Below, in pieces: positions 25,907 through 35,618 of a DNA stretch of 64,000 nt. Both the position numbers and the translations under genes were made by a program. The stretch's first letter is position 1, and every line of letters begins with the position of its first letter. The notes beneath the pieces were generated by a model. That model was given only the letters and a program-made list of their open reading frames with translations. It had not been told where the DNA came from and searched no databases. The stretch spans positions 34,151-98,150 of the forward strand of contig NZ_JAAXKX010000015.1 in assembly GCF_012276755.1 (NCBI RefSeq), read 5' to 3'. The DNA comes from Marichromatium bheemlicum (lineage in GTDB: Bacteria; Pseudomonadota; Gammaproteobacteria; Chromatiales; Chromatiaceae).

Positions 25907-26707
25907 TCAGGCGCCGAGCGCGAGCCGGGTGGCGAGCAGTAGCAGCAAGATGCCGAAGAAGCGCTTGAGGGTGGCGACCGGTAGGGTGTGGGCGAGCCGC
26001 GCCCCGAGCGGGGCGCTGGGGATGCTCGCCAGCAGGATGGCGAGCACCGCAGGCCAGTAGACGAAGCCGGTGCTGCCGACCGGCAGGCCTTCGCGGCCCC
26101 AGCCCACCACCACGAAGCCGATCATCCCGGCGAGGGCGATCGGCAGCCCGCAGGCGGCCGAGGTGCCCACGGCCTGGCGCATCTCCACCCCGTGGGCGCC
26201 GAGGAAGGGCACGGTGAGGGTGCCGCCGCCGATCCCGACCAGTGCCGAGAGCCCACCGATGCCGCCGCCGGCGCCGAGCATGCCGCGCCAACCCGGCAGC
26301 GGGCGATCGCCCGCCGGCGCACGTGCGCGCAGCACCATGCGCAGCCCCATCACCGCGAGGAAGACGGCGAACAGCCGCCGCAGCCAGACCTCGGGCAGCA
26401 CCCCGGCGAGTGCCGCGCCGATCCAGGCGCCGAGCACGATCCCCGGGGCCAGGCGCGCGACCAGCTCCCAGCGCACCCCACCGCGCCCGTGGTGGGCGAG
26501 GGTAGAGGCGATCCCGGTGCCGATGATGGTCGCCAGCGAGGTGCCGACGGCCAGGTGCGCGAGCCAGGGGCCGCCGAGGTCGAACAGCGGGAAGAGCAGC
26601 ATCAGCGCGGGGACGATCACCGCCCCGCCACCGACCCCGAAGAGTCCGGCGAGCAGGCCGGAGCAGAGACCGAGGGCGATCAGGGCGATGACTTCGACGA
26701 GGGGCAT
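25907..26707 (-). CDS. TauE/SafE (TSUP) family membrane transporter
   Basis: A 266-residue protein with about eight helices in two similar halves. The start, LGLCSGLLAGLFGVGGGAVIVPALML, and the internal GGIGGLSALVGIGGGTLTVPFL carry the family's repeated G-GGG signature. Members export sulfite, sulfoacetate or other organosulfonates, or import related anions. In a sulfur-oxidising bacterium sulfite export is an attractive but unproven role. Starts at ATG 26707. Confidence 0.88.
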   Translation of the reverse strand: MPLVEVIALIALGLCSGLLAGLFGVGGGAVIVPALMLLFPLFDLGGPWLAHLAVGTSLATIIGTGIASTLAHHGRGGVRWELVARLAPGIVLGAWIGAALAGVLPEVWLRRLFAVFLAVMGLRMVLRARAPAGDRPLPGWRGMLGAGGGIGGLSALVGIGGGTLTVPFLGAHGVEMRQAVGTSAACGLPIALAGMIGFVVVGWGREGLPVGSTGFVYWPAVLAILLASIPSAPLGARLAHTLPVATLKRFFGILLLLLATRLALGA

Positions 26708-26765
26708 GATGCGAATCCTGTGACAGCGGCAAAGCCGCCATCATAGCCTGCACCGGTGGTGTGGG

Positions 26766-27923
26766 TCAGAGTCGATCGCCGAGATCGCGCTCGGCGAAGC
26801 CGCGCCACGGGCCATCGAGCCCGCGCGTCAGCCCGATCACCTTGAAACGCTCGCCCATGGCGTCGGGCAGCAGCAGCTGTTTGGCCTGCTGGGCGAGATC
26901 GAGCGGGTCGGGGGCGGCGGCGAGCAGGGCGTCGATGCCGCAACCGATGAGGAAGTGCGCCTGGGTGGTGAAGCCGGCCAGCTCGAAGCCGGCGCGCGTC
27001 GCGGCCTCGGCCACGGCGCTGAAGTCGACATGGGCGGTGATGTCCTGCAGCCCGGGGTGACGGTAGGGATCGTCATGTGCCTGGTGGCGGTGGTGACACA
27101 TCAGCGTGCCCATGTCGCGCTCGGGGTGGTAGTAGAGCGGGCGCGGATAGCCGTAGTCGGCGAGCAACACCAGGGCGCGTTCGAGCGCGCCGTCGAGCGC
27201 CGCGAACCAGGGGCCGAGCCGAAGGTTGATCTCGGAGCTGTAGCCCGGGGTGCGGGCCAACCCCGCCGCCTGAAGTGCCTCGACCGCCTCGACCAGTCCC
27301 GGCGAGCGCGCCGCGGCCTTGACCTCGCGGAACTGGCCGTCCTCGCGGGTGACGAAGACCTCGAGCACCTCGCCTGTGGCGCCGATGGCGAAGCGGTGTA
27401 CCGGCATGGCGTCGAGCACCTCGTTGCCGATGACCACCCCGTTGAATCCCTCGGGCAGTCGCTCGAGCCAGTGGCAGCGCGCGGCCAGCGGCGCGGGCAG
27501 GGTGGCGAGGCGCTCGCGCTGGGCGGCCTGCAGGTCGGGGCTGGGTTCGAGGATGAGATAGCGTTCGGGCAACTGGTCGAGCGCGGCAAGGCGCTCGAGG
27601 ACCTGGGCGGCGAGCGCGCCGCTGCCGGCGCCGAACTCCAACACGTCGCCGCCGCCGAGGCGCGCGCGCGCCTCGGCACACTGCGCGGCGAGGCACTGGC
27701 CGAACAGCGGCGAGTACTCGGGGGCGGTGATGAAATCGCCGCCAGGACCGAACTTGGGCGCGCCGGCGACGTAGTAGCCGAGTCCAGGCGCGTAGAGCGC
27801 CAGTTCCATGAAACGGTCGAAGGGCAGCAAGGTGTCGGCGCTGGCGGCGATCTCTGCGGTGATGCGGGCGGTGAGCGCGGTGCTGACCTGTTGGGCGTGG
27901 GTGATGTCTGCGCGATGAGGCAT
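26766..27923 (-). CDS. MidA/NDUFAF7-family SAM-dependent methyltransferase
   Basis: A 385-residue protein of the family whose eukaryotic member NDUFAF7 methylates an Arg of respiratory complex I. Visible motifs are FDRFMELALYAPGLGYY, GPGGDFITAPEYSPLFG, the SAM loop VLEFGAGSGALAAQVLE, IGNEVLDAMPVHRF and the LLADYGYPRPLYYHPERDMGTLMCHHRHQAHDDPYRHPGLQDITAHVDF stretch near residues 240-300. The bacterial substrate is not known. Runs leftwards; the DUF2452 gene is divergent. Confidence 0.9.
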   Translation of the reverse strand: MPHRADITHAQQVSTALTARITAEIAASADTLLPFDRFMELALYAPGLGYYVAGAPKFGPGGDFITAPEYSPLFGQCLAAQCAEARARLGGGDVLEFGAGSGALAAQVLERLAALDQLPERYLILEPSPDLQAAQRERLATLPAPLAARCHWLERLPEGFNGVVIGNEVLDAMPVHRFAIGATGEVLEVFVTREDGQFREVKAAARSPGLVEAVEALQAAGLARTPGYSSEINLRLGPWFAALDGALERALVLLADYGYPRPLYYHPERDMGTLMCHHRHQAHDDPYRHPGLQDITAHVDFSAVAEAATRAGFELAGFTTQAHFLIGCGIDALLAAAPDPLDLAQQAKQLLLPDAMGERFKVIGLTRGLDGPWRGFAERDLGDRL

Positions 27924-28069
27924 GGTCGGATCGAAGCGATGGGGCTAGATTGCTGGGTAGAATACCCGGCATCGACCCGTGATGTGCACCACCGGATGCC
28001 GGGTGAGGCTGGAGTTCTCGGGCACCAGCGCCATCTGCTCTGGGGTAAGCGAGAAAACCAGGAGATTGC

Positions 28070-28570
28070 ATGAGCGACGACCACAAGCCGATGCTGCATA
28101 CCGGAGACGAGCGCAGCGCCCCCTATCCGGTCAGCCGGCTGGCCCCAGCCTTCGATACCCGTGAACTCAGCGCTGAGGTCGAGCGGGCCGAGGCCATGCT
28201 CGGTGCCCGTACCGGGGCCAAGCTGCGCGTCATCGCCGATCAGATCAAGCTGCTCCAGCAAGAGGCGCGCAAGGTGCTGGCCGACGCCCAGGCCGAGCAG
28301 GCGCTCAACCAGGCCCAGTGCGCCTTCAAGCGCATCCCCGGCAAGACCTATCACCTCTATCGCCGCGCCGATGGTCGCACCTTCTTCTCGATGCTCTCAC
28401 CCGAGGACTGGGGCGGCGCGGCGCCGCACGCGTTCGTCGGCTCCTATCGGCTCGAGACCGACTACTCCTGGACCCCGGCCGAGCGCCTCGATGTCGGTGA
28501 CGACACCGGCGAGATGGTCAATCAGCTGTTGCGTATCGGCGGGCTGAACAATGGTGAGGGTGAGCGCTGA
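28070..28570 (+). CDS. DUF2452-family protein
   Basis: A 166-residue soluble protein. The PYPVSRLAPAFDTRELSAEVERAE start, the long helix KLRVIADQIKLLQQEARKVLADAQ and the FKRIPGKTYHLYRRADGRTFFSMLSPEDWG core match DUF2452 proteins, whose role is unknown. The GTYRLE-like segment (GSYRLETDYSWTPAE) is also conserved. AGGAGATTGC precedes ATG 28070 closely. The SOUL gene follows on the same strand 47 bases downstream. Confidence 0.8.
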   Translation: MSDDHKPMLHTGDERSAPYPVSRLAPAFDTRELSAEVERAEAMLGARTGAKLRVIADQIKLLQQEARKVLADAQAEQALNQAQCAFKRIPGKTYHLYRRADGRTFFSMLSPEDWGGAAPHAFVGSYRLETDYSWTPAERLDVGDDTGEMVNQLLRIGGLNNGEGER

Positions 28571-28617
28571 GTACCGTTGTGTCACCCTGTCGATCCAGTC
28601 TCCCGGAGGTACGCTCG

Positions 28618-29265
28618 ATGAAGCTCGTCCTGATCCTGATCGGTGGCCTGGCCGCGCTCGGCGTGGTTGCCATGGCGGTATTCGTATTCGTGGTGCAGAA
28701 CGTCGAGACCCCGGATTACCGGGTCGTCGAGCACGACGGTGCGATCGAGATCCGTGACTACCCGGCGCTGATCGTCGCTGAGGTGCGCCGCGAGGGCGAC
28801 CGGCGCGCTGCGCTGAGCGCCGGTTTCGGGCCGCTGGCCGGCTATATCTTCGCCAAGGAGCGCGAGGGCGAGTCGGTGTCGATGACCGCCCCGGTGACCC
28901 AGACGCGCGCCGCCGAGCCGATCGCGATGACCGCCCCGGTCACCCAGACCCCGACCGACGCGGCGGGTCAGTGGGCGGTGCGCTTCATCATGCCGGCGCG
29001 CTACGATCTCGACAGCCTGCCGGCGCCGGCGGGCGAGACGGTACGGTTGCATGCGCTGGAGCCACGTCGCGTGGTCGCGGTTCGCTTTTCCGGGCGTGCC
29101 ACCGATGCATTGCTTGCCGAACAGGAGGCGAGGCTGCGTGCCTGGATCGATGCCCGCGGTCTCGCCGTGGTCGGGGCCCCGACCTATGCCTACTACAATG
29201 ATCCGCTCACCCCCGGTTTCCTCCGTCGTAACGAGGTCATGCTCGAGTTGACTGCCGGGGACTAG
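28618..29265 (+). CDS. SOUL-family haem-binding protein, membrane-anchored
   Basis: A 215-residue protein with an N-terminal hydrophobic anchor (residues 2-30) and a SOUL domain: PDYRVVEHDGAIEIRDYPALIVAEV, FGPLAGYIFAKEREGESVSMTAPV, a repeat of MTAPVTQT, and RNEVMLEL at the end. SOUL proteins bind haem or porphyrins. The MTAPV motif occurs twice in tandem (residues about 87 and 104), typical for bacterial members. GGAGGT lies eight bases before ATG 28618. Confidence 0.92.
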   Translation: MKLVLILIGGLAALGVVAMAVFVFVVQNVETPDYRVVEHDGAIEIRDYPALIVAEVRREGDRRAALSAGFGPLAGYIFAKEREGESVSMTAPVTQTRAAEPIAMTAPVTQTPTDAAGQWAVRFIMPARYDLDSLPAPAGETVRLHALEPRRVVAVRFSGRATDALLAEQEARLRAWIDARGLAVVGAPTYAYYNDPLTPGFLRRNEVMLELTAGD

Positions 29266-29606
29266 GCGCGCGAACCGTGGTGCCTGGTCTCGACGGTGAG
29301 GCCGCTTGCGTTCCTGACCGCCGCCTCCTTGCAGGGCTGACGGCCGGCGGGTCCGGCGCCGTGCACCGTCGCCTCCCCGGACAGGGAATCCCTGTGCTCG
29401 GCCTTTGTTCGTGTGACTCGAAGCGATAGGGACTGATTGCTGTGATCTCGTGGCCGCCATCCGCCCTCGCCTTGTGAGTCTTGCTGGCCGTACACAGTTA
29501 GGTGTTACCGGATGCCCCTCTCGTGCCCGTGTCGCCGCTTGTCGGCGATGGGGCGGGGCATGTTCGGCGGGTTGTCGCGGTCGCGCCCAGCCGCACCAGT
29601 CAAGGG
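29266..29606. other. Gene-free stretch before the chemoreceptor
   Basis: About 340 bases with no convincing frame. It contains a palindrome, ACAGGGA-A-TCCCTGT at 29381-29395. I saw no sigma28-type promoter for the chemoreceptor. Confidence 0.4.
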
Positions 29607-31598
29607 ATGGATCGCTCCATGTTCAAGCACCTCAGCCTGAAGCTCGCCCTGGCCGTCATCCTCATCATCGCACTGCTGTCGTTGCTGTCGCTCTCCGGGT
29701 TGGTGATCTCACGCCAGTTCGAACAGGCCGCTCAGGCCCGGCACAATCAGCATCTCGTCAATGTCGCCTATGCCGTCGAGGCGATCGCGCACAATTTCGC
29801 CGTCGAGCGTGGTCTCTCGGCTGGCTACATCGGCTCAGGTGATGCCGCCCTTCACCAAAAGATCGAGGCCCAGCGCGAACGCGCCGACGCCGCGCTTGCC
29901 CAGGTCGAGGCGTTGATCGATCGCGAGGGGCTTGGTTATAGCGATCTGGTCGAGGGGCTGCAGCGGTTGGTGGAGCTTGCCGGTGCGCGTTCGCGTATCC
30001 GCACCCAGGTCGATACGCGTCACGGGGGCGAGGCCTTTGGTTTCTACTCCAGCCTCAACGCCAATGCCCTCGACCTCTTCGTCAAATGCATCGGCCATGT
30101 CGGTGACGACCTGGCCCGTCGCCAGCTGTTGATGTCCTGGCATCTAGCCTGGGTCAAGGAGAAGCTCGGTCAGATCCGGGGCAAGGTCAATGGCGTGCTC
30201 TCGGCCGGGGAGATTGCCCCAGCGGCCCAACAGGCGCTGCGTTTCTATGTCGCCGACCTGCAACGCGCAATCGGCCAGTTCGGCAGTGAGACCGACCCCG
30301 AGCTGTTGCACCAATTCAGGGCGGTCGTGCGTTCGGACACCGCGCAGATGATGGATCGGGTGTTGAACCGGCTACTGATCGAATCGGGCCCCCTCGCTGG
30401 CGACTATCCGCCGCCGTCGGAGTGGTTCGCTGCGGCGACGCGTTATATCGGCGAGGTCAAGGCACTGATGGATGGGGTCAAGGCCGGTATCGTCGCCGCC
30501 ATGGAGCAGCGTCAATCACGGGCCCAGGTGACGGTGGCCGTCTCCTTGACGGTCTTTAGCGTATTGCTGGCATTGGTCGCGTTGATCTCGGTGGCGGTGG
30601 CACGTCGACTCACCGGAAAGATCGATCATGCCCGACAAGCGCTCGATCGCATCACCTCGACCGGGGACCTGTCGCTGACCTTGGGGGATGACTCAGGTGA
30701 CGAGTTGGGGGTGATCTTGCGTGCGGTCGATCGCATGGTGGCCAATCTGCGCGAGGTGGTCGAACAGCTGGTGATCAGCGATCGCTCGACCAGCGCGAGC
30801 ATCCACAAGGTCGAGAGCGTCTCTGATCATGTCGTGCAGCAGGTGGCCAGCGCCGATCAGGCGGTGCATGAGATCGCCGCAGTGAGCCAGTCGCTCAGTG
30901 AGACCTCGGGACAGATCACCGAGGTCGCCGCGAGCGCGCTCGACAGCACCCTGCAGTTCACCCAGTTGTCGGCGCAGGCACGAGAGATGACCCAGGGGAC
31001 CCAGCAGGCGATCGAGGCGCTGGCGGGGATGAACGAGCGTGCCTTCGGCTCGACCGAGAGTCTCAACGACAAGACCCAGTCGATCGTGCAGATCCTCGAC
31101 AGCGTCAATGCCATCTCCGAGCAGACCAACCTGCTTGCGCTCAACGCCGCGATCGAGGCCGCACGCGCCGGCGAGAGTGGGCGCGGTTTCGCGGTGGTCG
31201 CCGACGAGGTGCGGCAGCTAGCGATCCGCACCCAGGGTGCAACCGGCGAGATCGGTCAAGTGCTGGCCGCGATCAAGAGCGAGGCCGAGGCGCTGCGCCG
31301 GATCATGGAGGATATCCGCGCCACCAGCCACCGCACCTCGGAGAGCAGCACCCAATCGCTTGGCAACATCGACGATCTCTATGCGCAGATCCAGGCCATT
31401 CGTCAGCAGATAGAACAGGTCTCGGCTGCCGCGCAGCGCCAGCATATCGCCGCCGAGGGGATTGCCAGCGAGGTCGAGACGGTCAAGGGTGAGTCGAGCG
31501 AGATCTCCACCGCGATGGCCGATCTACGTTCGCTGATCGCCGATCTGGAGGCCTCCCACAGCGCGATGACGCAGGTCATGCAGAAGTTCCGGGTGTGA
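29607..31598 (+). CDS. Methyl-accepting chemotaxis protein with NIT sensor domain
   Basis: A 663-residue receptor. A first transmembrane helix (residues about 8-35) is followed by a periplasmic NIT domain with the hallmark [17 protein letters not shown], a second helix (about 310-330), a HAMP domain ([35 protein letters not shown]) and the MCP signalling hairpin with [31 protein letters not shown] domains are linked to nitrate/nitrite sensing. No C-terminal CheR tether (NWETF-like) is present. Start ATG 29607 or ATG 29619; ribosome sites do not decide between them. Confidence 0.88.
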   Translation: MDRSMFKHLSLKLALAVILIIALLSLLSLSGLVISRQFEQAAQARHNQHLVNVAYAVEAIAHNFAVERGLSAGYIGSGDAALHQKIEAQRERADAALAQVEALIDREGLGYSDLVEGLQRLVELAGARSRIRTQVDTRHGGEAFGFYSSLNANALDLFVKCIGHVGDDLARRQLLMSWHLAWVKEKLGQIRGKVNGVLSAGEIAPAAQQALRFYVADLQRAIGQFGSETDPELLHQFRAVVRSDTAQMMDRVLNRLLIESGPLAGDYPPPSEWFAAATRYIGEVKALMDGVKAGIVAAMEQRQSRAQVTVAVSLTVFSVLLALVALISVAVARRLTGKIDHARQALDRITSTGDLSLTLGDDSGDELGVILRAVDRMVANLREVVEQLVISDRSTSASIHKVESVSDHVVQQVASADQAVHEIAAVSQSLSETSGQITEVAASALDSTLQFTQLSAQAREMTQGTQQAIEALAGMNERAFGSTESLNDKTQSIVQILDSVNAISEQTNLLALNAAIEAARAGESGRGFAVVADEVRQLAIRTQGATGEIGQVLAAIKSEAEALRRIMEDIRATSHRTSESSTQSLGNIDDLYAQIQAIRQQIEQVSAAAQRQHIAAEGIASEVETVKGESSEISTAMADLRSLIADLEASHSAMTQVMQKFRV

Positions 31599-31642
31599 TC
31601 GTGCCCGTCTCGTCCGACATCAATCGTGGGCTGTGGGTCAGC

Positions 31643-31681
31643 GCACATCGCCCCCGGTCGCGCCGACCGGGGGCGATGTGC
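31643..31681. terminator. Strong hairpin between convergent genes
   Basis: A perfect 18-base-pair hairpin (arms 31643-31660 and 31664-31681, loop CGC) lies 44 bases after the chemoreceptor stop and 31 bases before the end of the peroxidase gene. There is no T tract. It probably separates transcripts from both sides. Confidence 0.75.
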
Positions 31682-31712
31682 CGTCCTACTGCGTGGATGG
31701 GGGCACGCCGGC

Positions 31713-32765
31713 TCAGGGCTGGGGCCGGGGCGTGGTCTCGGTCTCGGCCGGCAGGATCGGATAGGTGATCGTGGGGACCTCGCCGGTCAGGGCCTCGAGG
31801 AAGGCGGCGATCTTGGTCGCCTCGCCCTCGCCGATCTCGCTGCCGAGCTGCGCCGTGCCCATCACCGCGACGGCCTGTTTCAGGTCCCAGATCGCGCCGG
31901 AGTGGAAGTAGGGCGCGGTGAGTGCAATGTTGCGCAGCGGCGCGGCGCGGAAGACGTATTCATCGGTCGCCGAGCGGGTGACTTCGAAGCGTCCCTTGTC
32001 CGTCGGCGGCAGGATGTCGGCCCCCGGGCGCTCGAGCAGACCGAACGGGAAGTAACCCTGGCCGCCGAGGTTGACGCCGCTGTGACAGGCGGTGCAGCCG
32101 CGGTCGATGAAGAGCGCCAGCCCCTCCTTCTGCTCGGCGCTCAGCGCGTCGTCCTCGCCGCGCATGAAGCGGTCGAAGGGGGCGTTGGGCGTCACCAGCG
32201 TGGTCTCGAACGCCTCGATCGCCTTGGCAGTGTTGTCGAAGGTGACCGGCTCGGTGGCCTCCGGGAAGGCGGCGGCGAAGTGCTCGACGTACTCGGGCAT
32301 GCTCTGCAGTGTGGCGACCACCTGTGCGGGTTCGTTGGCCATCTCGACGGCGGCCTGGATCGGTCCCTTGGCCTGGGCCTTGAGGTCGGCGGCGCGTCCG
32401 TCCCAGAACTGCGCGACGTTGAAGATGGCGTTGAGCACCGTCGGTGCGTTGCGCGGCCCGCGCTGCCAGCCGTGACCGACCGAGGTCGGCAGGTTGTCGT
32501 CGCCGCCCATCCCCAGGTTGTGACAGGTGTTGCAGCTGATCAGCCCGCTCGCCGAGAGCCGCGGATCGAAGAACAGCAGCTTGCCCAGCGCGACCTTCTC
32601 CGGCGTCACCGGGTTGTCCACCGGGTCCTCGATGACCTCGGGGATGGGTTGCAACCTGGCCGTCTGCGCCTTGGCGCGCAGCGCCTGATCGTCGGCCGCG
32701 ACCAGCGTCGGTGCGCTCAGCGACAGGGTGAGTGCAACGGCAAGCATCTTCATCTGGCTCATCAT
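31713..32765 (-). CDS. Di-haem cytochrome c peroxidase (CcpA/MauG family)
   Basis: A 350-residue periplasmic protein with a signal peptide (residues 1-23, ending LVAA) and two haem c sites, CNTCH (Cys78-His82) and CTACH (Cys224-His228), separated by about 145 residues as in bacterial peroxidases. LGKLLFFDPRLSASGLISCNTCH, WDGRAADLKAQAKGP and APLRNIALTAPYFHSGAIWDL are family signatures. It reduces hydrogen peroxide with electrons from cytochrome c. ATG 32765 has AGGAA seven bases upstream. Confidence 0.95.
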   Translation of the reverse strand: MMSQMKMLAVALTLSLSAPTLVAADDQALRAKAQTARLQPIPEVIEDPVDNPVTPEKVALGKLLFFDPRLSASGLISCNTCHNLGMGGDDNLPTSVGHGWQRGPRNAPTVLNAIFNVAQFWDGRAADLKAQAKGPIQAAVEMANEPAQVVATLQSMPEYVEHFAAAFPEATEPVTFDNTAKAIEAFETTLVTPNAPFDRFMRGEDDALSAEQKEGLALFIDRGCTACHSGVNLGGQGYFPFGLLERPGADILPPTDKGRFEVTRSATDEYVFRAAPLRNIALTAPYFHSGAIWDLKQAVAVMGTAQLGSEIGEGEATKIAAFLEALTGEVPTITYPILPAETETTPRPQP

Positions 32766-32895
32766 GGCTGGATTCCTGCTCCTGAATTGGCGGGCGATGG
32801 ATGCGCGTGCCGGTTCAATGGGTATGGAATGTGGGGGCACGCCCCTGAACCTTAGCAGATGCGCCTGGACCCGCCGCCCCGGGCAGGGTCCGGTT

Positions 32896-33381
32896 TCAGC
32901 CGAGCGTCTTGGTCATGGCGACGCAGGGGAGTCGCACGCCGCCCGGCAGTCGATGGTGGCCGGGGCCGATGTCGAGATAACCGCGCGCGGCGTAGAAGTC
33001 CCGTGCGTTCAGCGTCGCCCGGGTCGTCAGGGTGAGAATGTCGGTCGCCCTGGCGTGCTGCTCCAGCGCCTCGAGCAGTGCCGTGCCGACCCCCTTGCCG
33101 ACGGCCTCGGGGTGGACGTAGAGGGTGCTGATCTCCGCCGCCTCGGGATCGAGGATCGCCAGCCCGACCGCTCCGTGTCCGGGCTGCTCGGCGATCAGCA
33201 CCAGCTTTTCCGCCAACGCCTGGTCATAGACGGACGGGGTGAGCAAGGCGGTCCAGGCGCGCAGCGCCGTGGCCTCGTAGTGCCCGGCGCACAGCCCCTG
33301 GATGGACGCGATGTGCACTCTGGCGAGGTCCTCGCAGTCGCTGGCCGATGCCTGTCTGATGGGTGTCGCGGGCGCCTTCAT
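32896..33381 (-). CDS. GNAT-family N-acetyltransferase
   Basis: A 161-residue protein with the GNAT fold: IRQASASDCEDLARVH (beta1), GLAILDPEAAEISTLYVHPEAVGKGVGTALLEALEQHA (motif A with the acetyl-CoA loop G-K-G-V-G-T) and a C-terminal NARDFYAARGYLDIGPGHH. The acceptor is unknown. It follows the EamA-type gene by about 40 bases on the same strand. Confidence 0.88.
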   Translation of the reverse strand: MKAPATPIRQASASDCEDLARVHIASIQGLCAGHYEATALRAWTALLTPSVYDQALAEKLVLIAEQPGHGAVGLAILDPEAAEISTLYVHPEAVGKGVGTALLEALEQHARATDILTLTTRATLNARDFYAARGYLDIGPGHHRLPGGVRLPCVAMTKTLG

Positions 33382-33422
33382 GGCTGTCGTCCTCGGTGTG
33401 GTCCGGCTGATCGGGTGCGTCC

Positions 33423-34382
33423 CTATCGTATCGCTCGCCCGCCGTCAGGGCGCGACGACGGTCGCAGGCGACGGACGAGCCACGCGAGCGCGTCGCCGCC
33501 GAGCTGGAGAGAGCCGATGGCGCCGATGATCAGCACCAGACCGAGGCCCTGGAGCGGCTGCAGGCGTTCGTCGAGGATCGCCCAGGCGGCGATCAGGGTG
33601 ATCACCGGGCCGCTCAGCGCGATCAGGCTGGCGCGCGCCGCGCCGGTGTGGCGGATGCCCTCGAACAGCAGCAGGAAGGGGAGCACGGTGGCGATCACCA
33701 CCATCAACGCGACCCAGCCGAGGCCCTCGGCCGGGATGGCGAAGTCCGCGGGCGCGGCGCCGAGCAGCGCATAGCCACAGAACACCAGGAAGGTGCTGGT
33801 GTTGGTGAGCGCGGTGCAGCGCGCCGAGCCGATGCGTCGGGCGGTGTCCTGGACCCACACCAGGAAGCAGGCATAGCTCGCCGCCGAGACGAGCCCGCAG
33901 GCGATGCCGATCCACCCGGCCGGGCCGAGATCGCCGCCGAGCCCCCGGGGCGCGAACAGCAGCGCCAACCCGCTGTAGCAGACCACGAACACCGCCAGCT
34001 CGCGCCGGGTGGGCCAGCGCCGCGCGCGCCAGGCGACGAGCAGCTGCACCATCAGCGGATAGGTGAACAGCAGCATCCGCGAGGGCCCGGCGCCGAGCCG
34101 GTCGATGGCGACGAAGTCGGCCACCGTCGCCAGGGTGAACAGCAGCCCGATGAGCAGCCCGTCACGCCAGTCGCGCCCGGTGAGCGGGGCGGCGGCGGGC
34201 GAGAGCGTGCGCGCGGCGATCCAGTAGAGCGGCATGGCCAGCGCGATGCGCAGCATCAGCATCCCGCCAAGGGTGATCCCGGTGGCCAGCGCGAGCTTGG
34301 CGAAGATGCCCTTGAAGGCGAAGCCGACGTTGGCGAGCAGCACCATGAGGAAGGCGCCGTGGGGCGAGGCGCGGTATGTCAT
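33423..34382 (-). CDS. DMT-superfamily transporter (EamA domains)
   Basis: A 319-residue membrane protein with ten predicted helices in two EamA repeats (about residues 10-140 and 155-290). The second half ends with IALSGPVITLIAAWAILDERL, the usual EamA closing motif. Function is likely metabolite or drug export; specificity is unknown. Start ATG 34382 begins at the first helix. Confidence 0.88.
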   Translation of the reverse strand: MTYRASPHGAFLMVLLANVGFAFKGIFAKLALATGITLGGMLMLRIALAMPLYWIAARTLSPAAAPLTGRDWRDGLLIGLLFTLATVADFVAIDRLGAGPSRMLLFTYPLMVQLLVAWRARRWPTRRELAVFVVCYSGLALLFAPRGLGGDLGPAGWIGIACGLVSAASYACFLVWVQDTARRIGSARCTALTNTSTFLVFCGYALLGAAPADFAIPAEGLGWVALMVVIATVLPFLLLFEGIRHTGAARASLIALSGPVITLIAAWAILDERLQPLQGLGLVLIIGAIGSLQLGGDALAWLVRRLRPSSRPDGGRAIR

Positions 34383-34653
34383 TGACTGGGCTTTGCTAAC
34401 GTCTTTTTCGGTCCGGTGGGCGCTGTGTGAGCATTGCCCCATTCCTCATGGAGACGGTCATGACCCAGACCCTCGCCTTCGAGGCGCCGCCACCCTGATC
34501 GACACCCACGGGTTGAACCCCGCTGGCAGGCAGGGCCGCCCCGGTCTTCTCCCGCGACTGGCGCGAGCGCTAGCTCGAATACGCCTTCCGGCGCGGGCAG
34601 ATGTGGCGATACACGGCCCTGGCGTCTCGTCGGCGCTATTGGATGGAGGGGGC
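34383..34653. other. Gene-free stretch, possible gene remnant
   Basis: About 270 bases without a full frame. Short fragments with protein-like composition (for example LEYAFRRGQMWRYTALASRRRYW in one frame, and a 12-codon start at 34459) are broken by stops, which suggests a decayed gene. I could not identify its origin. Confidence 0.35.
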
Positions 34654-35598
34654 TCACCCCAGCCCCAACCCCTCGATAAACCCCCGCAATACCTCCGCCG
34701 AATGCGCCAGCGCCGCCCGTTCCTCGTCGTCGAGCGGGAGCGGCAGCGGTGCGCCGGCGCCCTCGATGCCGACCCGCACCGGGATGCTCAGACAGATGTC
34801 GTGGAGGCCGTAGGCGCCGTCGAGCCGGGAGGTGATCGGGAGCACGCTGCCCTGGTCCTCCTGGATGGTGCGCACCAGGTGGGCGATGACCAGACCGATG
34901 GCCCAGTTGGTGTAGCCCTTGCACTCGATGATCGCGCCCGCCGCGCCGCGCACCTGGGCGAGCAGGGCGTCGCGGCAGGAGCGGTCGCAGCGCTTACCGA
35001 GGATGGTGTGACCGCGGATCGGAGTGCCGCCGATGTTGGCCTGGCTCCACACCGCGAACTCGGAGTCGCCGTGCTCGCCGAGGATCAGCGCGTGGACCGA
35101 GCGCGGGTCGACCTGGAAGTGCTCGGCGAGCAGGGTGCGCAGCCGGGTGGTGTCGAGCATGGTGCCGGTGCCGATGACACGATGGCGCGGACGGCTGGAG
35201 AGCTGCTCCATGGCGTAGGTGAGCAGGTCGACCGGGTTGGAGGCGATCAACAGCAGCGCCTCGGGGGCGTGGCGGTCGAGCTGCTCGGCGATCTCGTGGA
35301 ACACCGCGACATTGCGTTGCAGCAGCTCCAGCCGGCTCTCGCCGGGGCGTTGGGCGACCCCGGCGGTGACGATGACGATCTGCGCCCGCGCCAGGTCGCT
35401 GTAGTCGCCGGCGCGCACCCGCCGGCGCCCGACATAGCCCTGGGCGTGCATCAGGTCCATCGCCTCGCCCTCGGCGCGGGCCCGATCGCGGTCGATCAGG
35501 ATCAGCTCGTTGGCGATGCGTTGCTGGAACAGGGCGTAGGCGGTGGCCATGCCGACCTGGCCGGTGCCGACGATGCCGATGGTGTGAGGGTGGAGCAT
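34654..35598 (-). CDS. ldh: L-lactate dehydrogenase
   Basis: A 314-residue NAD-dependent enzyme that interconverts pyruvate and L-lactate. It has the Rossmann start TIGIVGTGQVGMATAYAL, the NAD motif ELILIDRDRARAEGEAMDLMHA, the substrate loop VTAGVAQRPGESRLELLQRN with Gln at the position that separates lactate (Gln) from malate (Arg) dehydrogenases, and the catalytic LILGEHGDSEFAVWS (His) plus the NPVD Arg-binding region. Bacterial LDHs in this family are often activated by fructose 1,6-bisphosphate; the sequence does not show this. Follows the MFS gene on the minus strand with a gap of 20 bases. Confidence 0.92.
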   Translation of the reverse strand: MLHPHTIGIVGTGQVGMATAYALFQQRIANELILIDRDRARAEGEAMDLMHAQGYVGRRRVRAGDYSDLARAQIVIVTAGVAQRPGESRLELLQRNVAVFHEIAEQLDRHAPEALLLIASNPVDLLTYAMEQLSSRPRHRVIGTGTMLDTTRLRTLLAEHFQVDPRSVHALILGEHGDSEFAVWSQANIGGTPIRGHTILGKRCDRSCRDALLAQVRGAAGAIIECKGYTNWAIGLVIAHLVRTIQEDQGSVLPITSRLDGAYGLHDICLSIPVRVGIEGAGAPLPLPLDDEERAALAHSAEVLRGFIEGLGLG

Positions 35599-35618
35599 GG
35601 GTCTCTCTCCGCTGCAGG

